The notes under the pieces are model-generated. The model ran no database searches. It was not told the origin of the DNA and saw only the letters and a list, made by a program, of their open reading frames with translations. DNA of 64,000 nt from contig CALJGI010000004.1 in assembly GCA_938074045.1 (NCBI GenBank), forward strand, positions 310,001-374,000, in the 5' to 3' direction. The DNA comes from an uncultured Halieaceae bacterium (GTDB taxonomy: Bacteria > Pseudomonadota > Gammaproteobacteria > Pseudomonadales > Halieaceae). Made by a program: the position numbers and the translations under genes. Shown in pieces: positions 53,107 through 61,683 of the stretch; position 1 is the stretch's first letter; each line of letters starts with the position of its first letter.

Positions 53107-54171
53107 ATGGCATTGATCAGTATGCGACAGCTTCTGGATCACGCAGCAGAACACAATTACGGTGTGCCTGCCTTCAACGTGAATAACCTTGAACAGACCC
53201 GCGCCATCATGGAAGCTGCAGATCAGACCAATAGCCCGGTCATCATGCAGGCCTCTGCCGGTGCAAGGAGGTATGCAGGGGCGCCTTTTTTGCGGCACAT
53301 GATACTTGCCGCTATCGAAGAATTTCCTCATATCCCGGTCGTAATGCACCAGGATCATGGCGTGTCACCTGACGTTTGTCAGCGATCTATTCAACTGGGC
53401 TTCTCTTCTGTGATGATGGATGGGTCACTGGAAGAAGATGGCAAGACCCCCGCCAGCTATGACTACAACGTGGAGGTAACCAGACAGGCGGTACGCATGG
53501 CTCATGCATGTGGCGTATCGGTAGAAGGTGAGCTAGGGTGCCTGGGCTCACTGGAAACCGGCGAGGCCGGTGAGGAAGATGGAATTGGTGCAGCGGGTGT
53601 TCTTACCCATGACCAGCTTTTAACTGACCCCGAAGAGGCAGCGCAGTTTGTTTCGGCAACGGCTGTGGATGCGCTCGCGATTGCCTGTGGAACCAGTCAT
53701 GGTGCCTACAAATTCACTCGCCCGCCTACCGGCGATATTTTGGCGATAGACAGAATCAAGGAAATTCATGCCCGAATTCCTGATACTCATCTGGTGATGC
53801 ACGGTTCTTCTTCGGTTCCGCAGGAGTGGTTGACGGTGATTAACGAGTTCGGTGGAGAAATCCCTGAGACCTATGGTGTGCCTGTGACGCAGATTCAGGA
53901 GGGGATAAAGCACGGTGTGCGGAAGGTCAATATTGATACTGATTTGAGGCTGGCATCAACCGGAGCCGTGCGGCGGTTCCTGGCGCAGAATAAATCTGAA
54001 TTCGATCCCCGCAAATTTCTCAGTGAAACGATAAAGGTACAGCGGGATATTTGCGTCGCTCGATATGAAGCCTTTGGTACAGCGGGTCAGGCTGACAAGA
54101 TCAAGCCGTCCTCTCTGGATAGCATGGTACCGCGCTACCAGTCCGGCGAGCTGAATCCCAAGATTAATTGA
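53107..54171 (+). CDS. fba: Fructose-bisphosphate aldolase, class II
   Basis: 354 residues; zinc-dependent aldolase. Metal ligands are in [15 protein letters not shown] and [24 protein letters not shown] closes the barrel. The length and KFTRPPTG loop are of the class II group often found with Calvin-cycle or glycolytic genes; no RuBisCO is seen, so a glycolysis/gluconeogenesis role is more likely. GGAG precedes the ATG. Confidence 0.97.
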   Translation: MALISMRQLLDHAAEHNYGVPAFNVNNLEQTRAIMEAADQTNSPVIMQASAGARRYAGAPFLRHMILAAIEEFPHIPVVMHQDHGVSPDVCQRSIQLGFSSVMMDGSLEEDGKTPASYDYNVEVTRQAVRMAHACGVSVEGELGCLGSLETGEAGEEDGIGAAGVLTHDQLLTDPEEAAQFVSATAVDALAIACGTSHGAYKFTRPPTGDILAIDRIKEIHARIPDTHLVMHGSSSVPQEWLTVINEFGGEIPETYGVPVTQIQEGIKHGVRKVNIDTDLRLASTGAVRRFLAQNKSEFDPRKFLSETIKVQRDICVARYEAFGTAGQADKIKPSSLDSMVPRYQSGELNPKIN

Positions 54172-54206
54172 TCCAAATTCAGTTGCCAATTTCTGAGGTT
54201 CAGGCA

Positions 54207-55223
54207 GTGTCGGCGGCAACACCTTTTAACCCCGAGCTGGTGCGGGCTGCGCTGCAAAAAAAGACGCCCGAGTCGCTGGCCGAAGACGAGGCGATACGGG
54301 CGTACGTCAAGTATTACAGCCTTGATTTTGCGGGTCGCTACCCTGGCACCGCACACACATTTATGACCGTATCCTCCAATGCCTCGCAGCTAGCTGTGCA
54401 ATCGTTTGTGCAGCCGGGAGCAAAGGGCAATTTGCTACTGGTTCATGGTTATTTTGATCACGTTGGTCTATACGGCCACCTGATTGAATATGGGCTTTCA
54501 CGCGGTCTCAATGTTGTAGCTTTTGATCTCCCTGGCCACGGCTTGTCCAGTGGGGAGCCGGCGGTAATCGACAGTTTCGAAGAGTACACCGTCGCCATTG
54601 CATCTTGTATGGAAGCGATGTCGGAGCTTGCTGACCTGCCGTGGTTTTGTATAGCTCAAAGCACCGGTGGGGCGGCGGTGATGCAGCTCTTGCTAGATCA
54701 ACCACAGCCTCGCTTTCGTTCAGTCGTGCTCTTGGCACCGTTGGTCCGTCCCCTGGGATGGTGGTGGGTTCGTATACTGCATCGGCTGTTGCATCACTGG
54801 CGAGATTTCGTGCCGCGGCAGTTTGCTCAAAACTCTCAGGATGGTTTGTTCGTTGAATTCCTGCGGGGCGATCCGTTGCAGGCACATCACTTATCTATAA
54901 AATGGGTAGGCGCGCTCAAGGTATGGCTCGCCGGGTTTCTGGATCAGCCGCCCTGTTTACCAGGCGCGGTTTGTCCCCTTCTTATTGTGCAAGGCACTGG
55001 TGATCAAACCGTGGATTGGCGCTATAACCTGGTGCAGGTGAAGCGCGTATTTCCCGATAGTCAGCAAGTTATCATCCACGGCGCGCGCCACCATCTGGCC
55101 AATGAAATCCTGCCCGTGCGAACTCGTATCGTGACCGAACTGGATGGCTTTTTCAGTGAGGTGCTGGCTAGTGCCGACCTGGCTGCAGGGGCAACACAGG
55201 CAGAAACCAGTGAAGCAGGCTAA
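54207..55223 (+). CDS. Serine alpha/beta hydrolase, lysophospholipase-like
   Basis: 338 residues from GTG 54207, behind GAGG; a TTG at 54168 overlapping the fba stop is an alternative. Alpha/beta hydrolase core: LLVHGYFDHVGLYGHLI, FDLPGHGLSSG, nucleophile in AQSTGGAAV, acid in GTGDQTVDW and His in HGARHHLAN. Related to monoacylglycerol lipases; substrate unknown. Its stop overlaps the start of the next gene's frame. Confidence 0.8.
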   Translation: MSAATPFNPELVRAALQKKTPESLAEDEAIRAYVKYYSLDFAGRYPGTAHTFMTVSSNASQLAVQSFVQPGAKGNLLLVHGYFDHVGLYGHLIEYGLSRGLNVVAFDLPGHGLSSGEPAVIDSFEEYTVAIASCMEAMSELADLPWFCIAQSTGGAAVMQLLLDQPQPRFRSVVLLAPLVRPLGWWWVRILHRLLHHWRDFVPRQFAQNSQDGLFVEFLRGDPLQAHHLSIKWVGALKVWLAGFLDQPPCLPGAVCPLLIVQGTGDQTVDWRYNLVQVKRVFPDSQQVIIHGARHHLANEILPVRTRIVTELDGFFSEVLASADLAAGATQAETSEAG

Positions 55224-56142
55224 CGAGCAGCCCACGGTGAATAGTGATCCCTGGACGATCTACTGGCAAGAGAATCGCCTGGACAGCTGTGTACCCACTT
55301 ACTCTGAAAAAGATTCCAGGCACATTGCGGATTTCTGGCAGATGTTTGCCGATAATCTGGCAGAGGATGCTTCTGTGTTGGATCTCGCCACAGGTAACGG
55401 CACTGTGCCTGTGGCGCTGCTTAATGCTGTGCCCACCCTGCGCATTTCGGCTGTCGATAAAGCCGATATCGCCCCCCCCAGATTTGTGCGCAATCAGCCC
55501 CTCCTCGGAGCAGTGAATTTTTTCCCCGGCGTCGATCTACTCGCATTGCCCTTTGAGTCAGGCGAGTTTGATGCCATCACTAGCCAGTTCGGCATCGAAT
55601 ACGCACCGCTGGAGCAGGCCTGCCGGCAGCTCAGGGTGCTTAGAAAAAATGGTACGCTAGCTTTCCTGATGCATCATAGCGACAGCGAAGTGCTGCAACC
55701 CGTGCCTGCTAAGTTAGGTGAAATTGCCAGGCTGACGGCCAGTGATGGCTTGCTGAGTGCGGTAGAGCGTTGCCTGGATGGAGAAAGTTCCCCGAAACAG
55801 CTCGAACAGATCGGTGAGGCCTATCTTGCTGAGAACGCGAATAATAGCGCATTGGTAAGCGGCCAGATATTCTCCGCCGTGGGGCAGGTCCTGGAAGTAG
55901 CCCGGCAGGATCTGAGGCGTGCCCGGGACGTGCTGGCCAATATGACGATCCGTCTGGGCGCAGAGAGTCGACGCCTTCAGCAGTTGCAGCGCGCAGCCCT
56001 TGATGCCGATGGGATGTCGAGATTTACCCGAATGCTGGAGGGCTACGGGATAGATGTGGCGCTAGCGGCCCCCCTTTACATTGAGGAGGACGATCAGGAG
56101 CCTATGCTGATCGCCTGGCAGCTGTTGGGCCGCAAGATTTAG
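55210..56142 (+). CDS. Class I SAM-dependent methyltransferase
   Basis: 310 residues from GTG 55210, overlapping the hydrolase end by 14 bases; a GTG at 55237 is also possible. SAM-binding motif VLDLATGNGTVPVALL, then ITSQFGIEYAPLEQACRQL. Substrate unknown. It stands between the hydrolase and SapC; about 65 bases separate it from SapC. Confidence 0.8.
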   Translation: MKQANEQPTVNSDPWTIYWQENRLDSCVPTYSEKDSRHIADFWQMFADNLAEDASVLDLATGNGTVPVALLNAVPTLRISAVDKADIAPPRFVRNQPLLGAVNFFPGVDLLALPFESGEFDAITSQFGIEYAPLEQACRQLRVLRKNGTLAFLMHHSDSEVLQPVPAKLGEIARLTASDGLLSAVERCLDGESSPKQLEQIGEAYLAENANNSALVSGQIFSAVGQVLEVARQDLRRARDVLANMTIRLGAESRRLQQLQRAALDADGMSRFTRMLEGYGIDVALAAPLYIEEDDQEPMLIAWQLLGRKI

Positions 56143-56206
56143 GTGCCGAAACTGGCGAGTAAGATTATGATAGCGTTGTGATTTGTCTATCTGGAGAGAA
56201 GTATCA

Positions 56207-56980
56207 ATGAGTGACGATGTTGAGGTGGTGAAAACCCAGGCGAAACTTAACCTTCCACAAGGTCAGATGTTTTTGTATGAACAACCCGAGATTCTGACCC
56301 TGGAGCAGCACGGTGAACTGGGCATTAATCCCGAGGCAAGCAATTACGGTTTTACCCGTTCGATCATATCTGTCCCCTTGGTAGCGGCTGAAATGGCGTC
56401 GGCACAGAAGGACTACCCCGTAGTATTTTCTGATATTGAGCGAGTAGCGCCCGTGGCAGTATTGTCATTACTGCCGGAGGAAAACATGTTTGTAGGTGAT
56501 GGCGGGGCCTGGGATGCCAACTCCTATATTCCTTCTTACCTCAGGCGTTACCCCTTTGCCCTGGCGGGCAGCGCCAATGACCAGTACGTGATGGTCATTG
56601 ATCGCGCCTGCGAGGCTATCGGCCCCGGTGCTGAGCAACTTTTTTTCTCCGAGGGTAAGCTTTCTGACTCTGCCCAACAGATGGTGGACTTCTGTGGGAA
56701 GTATGAAGCTGAGTCCCGCCGAACTCTCGCATTTTCTGAACGGCTGAAGGAGCTCGACCTGATCGTCGCGCAGCGCGTGACAACAAATCAAGGCGATGAC
56801 GAGGAACCGCTGGCCACCTATTTCGCGGTGGATGGCCAGAAACTGATGTCACTGCCGCCTGATGTGCTGCACGAGCTGGCGCAGCAAGGGTACCTGGCTT
56901 TTATATTTGCGCATCTGTTTTCGCTGGAAAACTGGAAAAGACTCATTGACCGCCGCGCCCAGATTCTTGCTCAGAGGTAG
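56207..56980 (+). CDS. SapC family protein
   Basis: 257 residues from ATG 56207, 10 bases after GGAG. SapC family: NYGFTRSIISVPLVAAEMASAQKDYPVVF and VAVLSLLPEENMFV, then AYIPSYLRRYPFAL-like NSYIPSYLRRYPFAL. Function is unknown; in other marine and freshwater proteobacteria it clusters with TonB-dependent receptors, tryptophan halogenases and cupin-like oxygenases. It opens a forward pair-run with the TPR aspartyl-hydroxylase gene. Confidence 0.9.
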   Translation: MSDDVEVVKTQAKLNLPQGQMFLYEQPEILTLEQHGELGINPEASNYGFTRSIISVPLVAAEMASAQKDYPVVFSDIERVAPVAVLSLLPEENMFVGDGGAWDANSYIPSYLRRYPFALAGSANDQYVMVIDRACEAIGPGAEQLFFSEGKLSDSAQQMVDFCGKYEAESRRTLAFSERLKELDLIVAQRVTTNQGDDEEPLATYFAVDGQKLMSLPPDVLHELAQQGYLAFIFAHLFSLENWKRLIDRRAQILAQR

Positions 56981-57030
56981 TGTTGCAGAGTATGAGTCAA
57001 GTCGATGTTGCTCAGCGCCGATAGCATGGA

Positions 57031-58221
57031 ATGATTCCCATTACTGAGCAGGCAGGGAAAAATCGCGCTGAATGTGAGGCTGAGATTGATGCTGCATTTG
57101 CCGAGAACAACCATCACCTGGGGTTGATTCTATTGCGGGCCTTGATGAATCAATGCCCTGACGATGCGCAGCTGTGCTATCGCCTGGCCGTGGTCGAAGA
57201 GCAAATCGGTCTGGCTGAAAATACCAGCAGTGCCTACTTGAGATGTTTACAGCTGGCGCCGCTCAATCCCCTGGCCTACCTGTACGCTGGCTATTGGTTT
57301 TACCAGCTAGGCGATTCTCACCGGGCGCTGTCGCTGTTCTCCCGCAGCGTCGAGCTCGACGAAAGCGTATTGGCTTGGGTGAATGATCCCGGGCAGACGC
57401 CGCAGACCCGCGAGCGGTCGCAAGCAGCGAACATTGCGCTGCGCAAGCACTTCGGCGAGCTTCACCGTAACGCCGTCGGGGGGGATGATGAATGCAGCCG
57501 GATTGCCCAGGCGGTTTGGACACGTATTCATGACCAGCTATTCGAGTTCGCCACGCCTGGACAACAGCCACAGTTATTTTATATCCCCGGCCTGTCGGCC
57601 GAGGCCTTTATTCCGGCGCATACGCTCATCTGGACCAGAGCCCTTGAGGCCGTTGCAGACTCAATTGTTGAAGAAATCTCCGCCGCCATGCCGGCGCTGC
57701 AGGGTCAGGCGCGCCCTTACCTCGAATATACCCCTGCGCTTGATGAGGCGTTTCCGCAACTCGCTGGCTCGCTTAACTGGAAATCGCTGGATCTCTATCG
57801 GAACGGCGTACCCAACGAGCCTGTTATCGAGCGCTTTCCGGTCACTCTCGACGCGCTGGGCGAGGTCCCACTTTACTGCCTGGATGAACACCCATTCGAA
57901 GTATTTGTTTCCACATTACGGCCAGGGCAACGCATCTCTGCGCACTATGGCCTGTCCAATCACAGTTTAACGGTGCACTTACCGTTAATTGTGCCGCAGG
58001 GCTGTTGGTTGCGAGTCGCGCAGGAAAGAATTTTCTGGGAACCGGGTCAGTTGGTGGTATTCGACGATACCTTTGATCACGAGGCGATGAATGGCTCTGA
58101 TCGCGACCGTGCGGTGCTTATTTTTTCAATCTGGCACCCCGACCTTTCAGCCGCGGAAAGGGCCGCCGTGCAGCGTAGTTTCAAGGCCCGGCGCGACTGG
58201 TTGATAGGTAGGGACCTGTGA
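57031..58221 (+). CDS. TPR protein with aspartyl/asparaginyl beta-hydroxylase domain
   Basis: 396 residues. N-terminal TPR-like repeats (about 15-130), then a cupin Fe(II)/2OG domain of the aspartyl/asparaginyl beta-hydroxylase family (about 190-375): ISAHYGLSNHSLTVHLPL and VVFDDTFDHEAMNGSD carry the metal His residues and the Arg region follows. Known relatives hydroxylate peptide or protein Asp/Asn or sphingolipids. Start region has no clear ribosome-binding site. Sits after SapC. Confidence 0.85.
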   Translation: MIPITEQAGKNRAECEAEIDAAFAENNHHLGLILLRALMNQCPDDAQLCYRLAVVEEQIGLAENTSSAYLRCLQLAPLNPLAYLYAGYWFYQLGDSHRALSLFSRSVELDESVLAWVNDPGQTPQTRERSQAANIALRKHFGELHRNAVGGDDECSRIAQAVWTRIHDQLFEFATPGQQPQLFYIPGLSAEAFIPAHTLIWTRALEAVADSIVEEISAAMPALQGQARPYLEYTPALDEAFPQLAGSLNWKSLDLYRNGVPNEPVIERFPVTLDALGEVPLYCLDEHPFEVFVSTLRPGQRISAHYGLSNHSLTVHLPLIVPQGCWLRVAQERIFWEPGQLVVFDDTFDHEAMNGSDRDRAVLIFSIWHPDLSAAERAAVQRSFKARRDWLIGRDL

Positions 58222-58296
58222 TCGCAATCAACATGCCCGTGCGCCTGGCATTTGATACTGGAATGTCGGCATCGCGAACAAGTTGTGAGGAAGTCT

Positions 58297-58992
58297 ATGT
58301 TGAACCCCGAGCTTGATCCGCTCGCTCTCGGTCGGGAATTCGATTGTGATCAGAGATTGCGGATCAACAACCTGTTGGAAGAACCCTTTGCGCGTGAGGT
58401 ACACAATCAGCTCCAATCGCAGTTACTGTTCGATAATATTTTGTTCAGTCAGAATAGGAATATAGTGCTATCTGACCAAGAGTTGCAGGGCATGGCTGCG
58501 GCGCAACGAGAGCAGCTACAGGGAGAGTTACTCTCTTTGGCCAATCGTGGGATTGGATTTTTCTACTCCGGCTACCGTATGGAGAGCGAGCGGATAACAT
58601 CTGCGCCTGCAGCGCTGCAGGATCTGTTCGAACTGGTCCGCGGTGGTGCTATGCTGGATTTTGTCAAAGAGATATCCGGCTACAGCGACCTGACCGGCGC
58701 GGATGGGCAGTTTACGCGCTTCTCACGGGGCCAGTATCTGACCCGGCATTCCGATTTTGTACCTGAGGAGCGCCGGAGACTGGCCTACGTAGTGAATTTC
58801 ACCCCGAACTGGCACCCGGATTGGGGTGGACTGCTGCAATTCTATCATGACAACGGGATTCCTCGCGACGCTTGGGAACCCCGGTTTAATTGCCTCTCTC
58901 TGTTTGATGTGCGTCATGTGCACGCCGTTACCTTCGTGGCACCCTTCGCCGGCGCGGCACGCTATGCTCTGACGGGGTGGTTCCACAACTGA
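58297..58992 (+). CDS. 2OG-Fe(II) oxygenase, prolyl 4-hydroxylase-like
   Basis: 231 residues from ATG 58297, behind GTGAGG. Double-stranded beta-helix with iron ligands H151-x-D153 (LTRHSDF) and H209 (VRHVHAV) and 2OG Arg222 in ARYALTGW. NFTPNWHPDWGGLLQF is the family core. It is a paralogue of the gene at 60955 (about 231 vs 241 residues). Substrate unknown. It ends 12 bases from the convergent sulfotransferase gene. Confidence 0.88.
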   Translation: MLNPELDPLALGREFDCDQRLRINNLLEEPFAREVHNQLQSQLLFDNILFSQNRNIVLSDQELQGMAAAQREQLQGELLSLANRGIGFFYSGYRMESERITSAPAALQDLFELVRGGAMLDFVKEISGYSDLTGADGQFTRFSRGQYLTRHSDFVPEERRRLAYVVNFTPNWHPDWGGLLQFYHDNGIPRDAWEPRFNCLSLFDVRHVHAVTFVAPFAGAARYALTGWFHN

Positions 58993-59004
58993 TCTAGATA
59001 AAAC

Positions 59005-60858
59005 TCAGAGGCAGTTCCAGCGTGCGAGGGCGGCGTACATGTCGCCGAGATGATCATCGTAAGCCTGCCAGCGATTGACTCTGTCTGTGCTGATGGCGCG
59101 CCGAACCTGCATTTCGCTAAACGTAAAACTGGGTGTGACGTCTCGATGAAACTCCAGGCATCTGTCCTGCCACTGCAGACCACAGAAGCGGAAAATGTTT
59201 TCGCCGAGTTCCCGCGTGTTGGACACGAGGTCAGCGTACTTGATGTCCATCACCCGGGTGGGCTCGAGCTGCGCCCAATGGTCCATTATACGCTGGCACA
59301 GCATATAGGCGTGAGCCAGTGATTCGAAACTGCATGCATAAGGGTGGCCGTCGGGGAATGAACGGGTGTAGATTGATAGGCACACATCGCGAGGATCGCG
59401 GCGCATTTGTAGCACCCTTGCCTTTGGAAACATCGACAGTATCATGCCGACATGATTGAAATTGTGCGGCATCTTGTCAGTTATGTAGCGGTTGCGTAAG
59501 TGGTTGCGGGCCAGGTATTTTTCTGCCAGAGATTGCCAGTCGTGCGGCTGCATGTTTTCTGGCAGCGGGACGAGGTGCTTGTTCGCATCTAGTTGGTACT
59601 GGGTTCCAAGAAATCCCATGGTCTCGTTCTCGCCGGTCGCAGTGACCTCGTCGAGCTGAGAGAGTAATTTCTCCATCAAGGTTGTGCCCGAGCGGGGCAT
59701 GCCGACGATGAATATGGGAATCGGCTGCTCTGCATTGATGGGGGCGGATGTTGTTAACTTCGAGAAATGCCGGATGATCCCCTCGGCCTCTTCCTCCTTG
59801 CGGGCGAAATCATACGCGAGTCCTCGCTCGCGGAAATGTTCCTGTTGCAAATTATTGGCGGTCTCCAGTTCCACGAATGCAGCACCACTGTCCCCACTTC
59901 GCAGATAGGCGTTGGCAAGGGCGTAGCTCATCAGACTGCGGAAGTAGGGGTTGGCTATCTCCTCGCGCAACAATGACTTCATTCTCGCAATCAACGTTGG
60001 TAGGGCCGCTGAGTCAGAAATCTCCATGTGGATACCCCACGCTTGCCCATTGTGGGCGTCCAGATCCAGTGCGGCGCTAGTGGCGCTAATAGCCTCGTCC
60101 GTGTTGCCGCTAAGGCGGGCCAGGCGCGCTTTGAGCACGTGAAACTCAGAACTTTCCGTGGCGAGGGAAGCTGCCAACGCCAGTTCCCGCTCGCTATACC
60201 CAATGTCGCGGGCGATCAACAACAAGTCAGCGAAACGGAGATGATCCTGTGCGGTAGGTGTGACAAGACTTAGGTAATGTTCAAAACTGGCTATCGCCAG
60301 CGGGTAATCGCGCAATTTGCCGGCCGCCAGTGCCAGTTCGTTTGCGATAGCAGCGTTGTCCGATTGTTCACGGTGCAGATCGTGCAGCAGTGCGACCGCC
60401 CGATCCCATTCGCCGAGCAGCCCATGTGATTTAGCCAGCAGGATTCGCGCATCCGCGGATGGCTTGGCAATGCCCCTGAACAGATTGGAAATGCTTGCGG
60501 GTTCGCCGAGTTTGATGAGCAGATTGCCTATCGCCACTAGGAAGAACTCATCATTCCATGCCAGTGCTGCCGCTCGATTGGCCGCTGCAATCGCGTCCTG
60601 CAGGTGGCCAGTTTCAAACAGACACACGGCGTGATTGAGGTGAATATCGGCGGCCTCCGGTTGCAGCGCCGCGGCGCGTTGAAACAGCGGCAAGGCATCT
60701 TTTGTTGCGGTCTGCTGCAGCGCGATGGTTGCTAGACCGTAGAGCGCGTCGACATTGTCCCCGTTAGTTTCGAGCAGCTGTGTGTAGATTGCTTTGGCGG
60801 CCTCCAGATCACCGCTGCGGTGTGCAGATTCGGCCTGCTCAATAGTGGCTGTGGTCAT
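59005..60858 (-). CDS. TPR-repeat sulfotransferase
   Basis: 617 residues. Residues 1-360 are tandem TPR repeats; residues about 380-600 are a sulfotransferase with the PAPS 5'-phosphosulfate loop GMPRSGTT at 386-393 and a 3'-phosphate site VLQMRRDPRDVCLSIY near 490. Transfers sulfate from PAPS to an unknown acceptor, possibly a peptide or sugar held by the repeats. Convergent with the 2OG oxygenase at 58992 and divergent from the one at 60955 across a 96-base gap with a palindrome. Confidence 0.87.
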   Translation of the reverse strand: MTTATIEQAESAHRSGDLEAAKAIYTQLLETNGDNVDALYGLATIALQQTATKDALPLFQRAAALQPEAADIHLNHAVCLFETGHLQDAIAAANRAAALAWNDEFFLVAIGNLLIKLGEPASISNLFRGIAKPSADARILLAKSHGLLGEWDRAVALLHDLHREQSDNAAIANELALAAGKLRDYPLAIASFEHYLSLVTPTAQDHLRFADLLLIARDIGYSERELALAASLATESSEFHVLKARLARLSGNTDEAISATSAALDLDAHNGQAWGIHMEISDSAALPTLIARMKSLLREEIANPYFRSLMSYALANAYLRSGDSGAAFVELETANNLQQEHFRERGLAYDFARKEEEAEGIIRHFSKLTTSAPINAEQPIPIFIVGMPRSGTTLMEKLLSQLDEVTATGENETMGFLGTQYQLDANKHLVPLPENMQPHDWQSLAEKYLARNHLRNRYITDKMPHNFNHVGMILSMFPKARVLQMRRDPRDVCLSIYTRSFPDGHPYACSFESLAHAYMLCQRIMDHWAQLEPTRVMDIKYADLVSNTRELGENIFRFCGLQWQDRCLEFHRDVTPSFTFSEMQVRRAISTDRVNRWQAYDDHLGDMYAALARWNCL

Positions 60859-60872
60859 TTAAGGTTCTCCCA

Positions 60873-60899
60873 ATATCACTGCTTAACTTAAAGTGATAT
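60873..60899. promoter_or_regulatory. Inverted repeat between the sulfotransferase and oxygenase genes
   Basis: ATATCACT (60873-60880) and AGTGATAT (60892-60899) are perfect 8-base arms around 11 bases that hold a smaller TTAA-C-TTAA symmetry. It lies 15 bases before the sulfotransferase ATG and about 55 before the GTG of the divergent oxygenase, a likely shared operator. Confidence 0.5.
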
Positions 60900-60954
60900 A
60901 GTTTTGCGAGCCTAGGTTGGGCGGGAAGAAGAATACTATCAGAATTGCACAGTC

Positions 60955-61680
60955 GTGAATCTCCCCACCGATATTAACCCATCTGTTTGGCGCGATGCTT
61001 TTCAGCGAGCTGGTCGCGTACATATTCCTGGCATTCTTGCCCAGAGCAGCGCACAGGAGCTATATAACTGCCTGGATGAACAGCCGGATTGGAACCTGGT
61101 GTTTCGCGAGGATGGCAAGCACCGCGAAATTAATGCCAACTCAGTCATTGGCTGGAACCTGGAGCAGCAGGCGACCTTCGATAAAATTGTACACGCGTCA
61201 GCCATAGACGACTTTCAATACCTTTATCAGACCGTACCTATCTATGATCTTTATCATCGGGGTCAGCTGGAGGGCCATTTTTTTGCGCGGCTGTTTGAGT
61301 TTCTTAATGGTGAGAAATTTCTTAACTTCGTGCGTGAAGTGGTGAGTCGGCCGGATATAACGTTCGCGGATGCACAGGCCACATGCTATCGATCGGGTCA
61401 CTTCCTGACTGAACACGACGATGATATTCAGGATAAACACCGAGTGGCGGCATTTGTGCTTAATATGACGCCACAATGGGATGTTAATTGGGGCGGTGCA
61501 TTACAGTTTACACGGGGGGACGGACACATTGATGAGGCCTACTTGCCCCGTTTCAATGCACTTAATATTTTTGCTGTACCCCAACTCCATTCAGTTACCC
61601 TGGTCACACCGTTTGCTGCTAAGCCCAGGTTATCAATCACCGGCTGGTTGCGCAGTGGACTTGACCCCGGTCCGGACTAG
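60955..61680 (+). CDS. 2OG-Fe(II) oxygenase, prolyl 4-hydroxylase-like
   Basis: 241 residues from GTG 60955. Iron ligands H154-x-D156 (LTEHDDD) and H212 (VPQLHSV), 2OG Arg225 in PRLSITGW, core NMTPQWDVNWGGALQF. Paralogue of the gene at 58297 and closest intact match to the remnant at 42775. Substrate unknown; three bases separate its stop from the next convergent gene. Confidence 0.88.
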   Translation: MNLPTDINPSVWRDAFQRAGRVHIPGILAQSSAQELYNCLDEQPDWNLVFREDGKHREINANSVIGWNLEQQATFDKIVHASAIDDFQYLYQTVPIYDLYHRGQLEGHFFARLFEFLNGEKFLNFVREVVSRPDITFADAQATCYRSGHFLTEHDDDIQDKHRVAAFVLNMTPQWDVNWGGALQFTRGDGHIDEAYLPRFNALNIFAVPQLHSVTLVTPFAAKPRLSITGWLRSGLDPGPD

Positions 61681-61683
61681 AAT

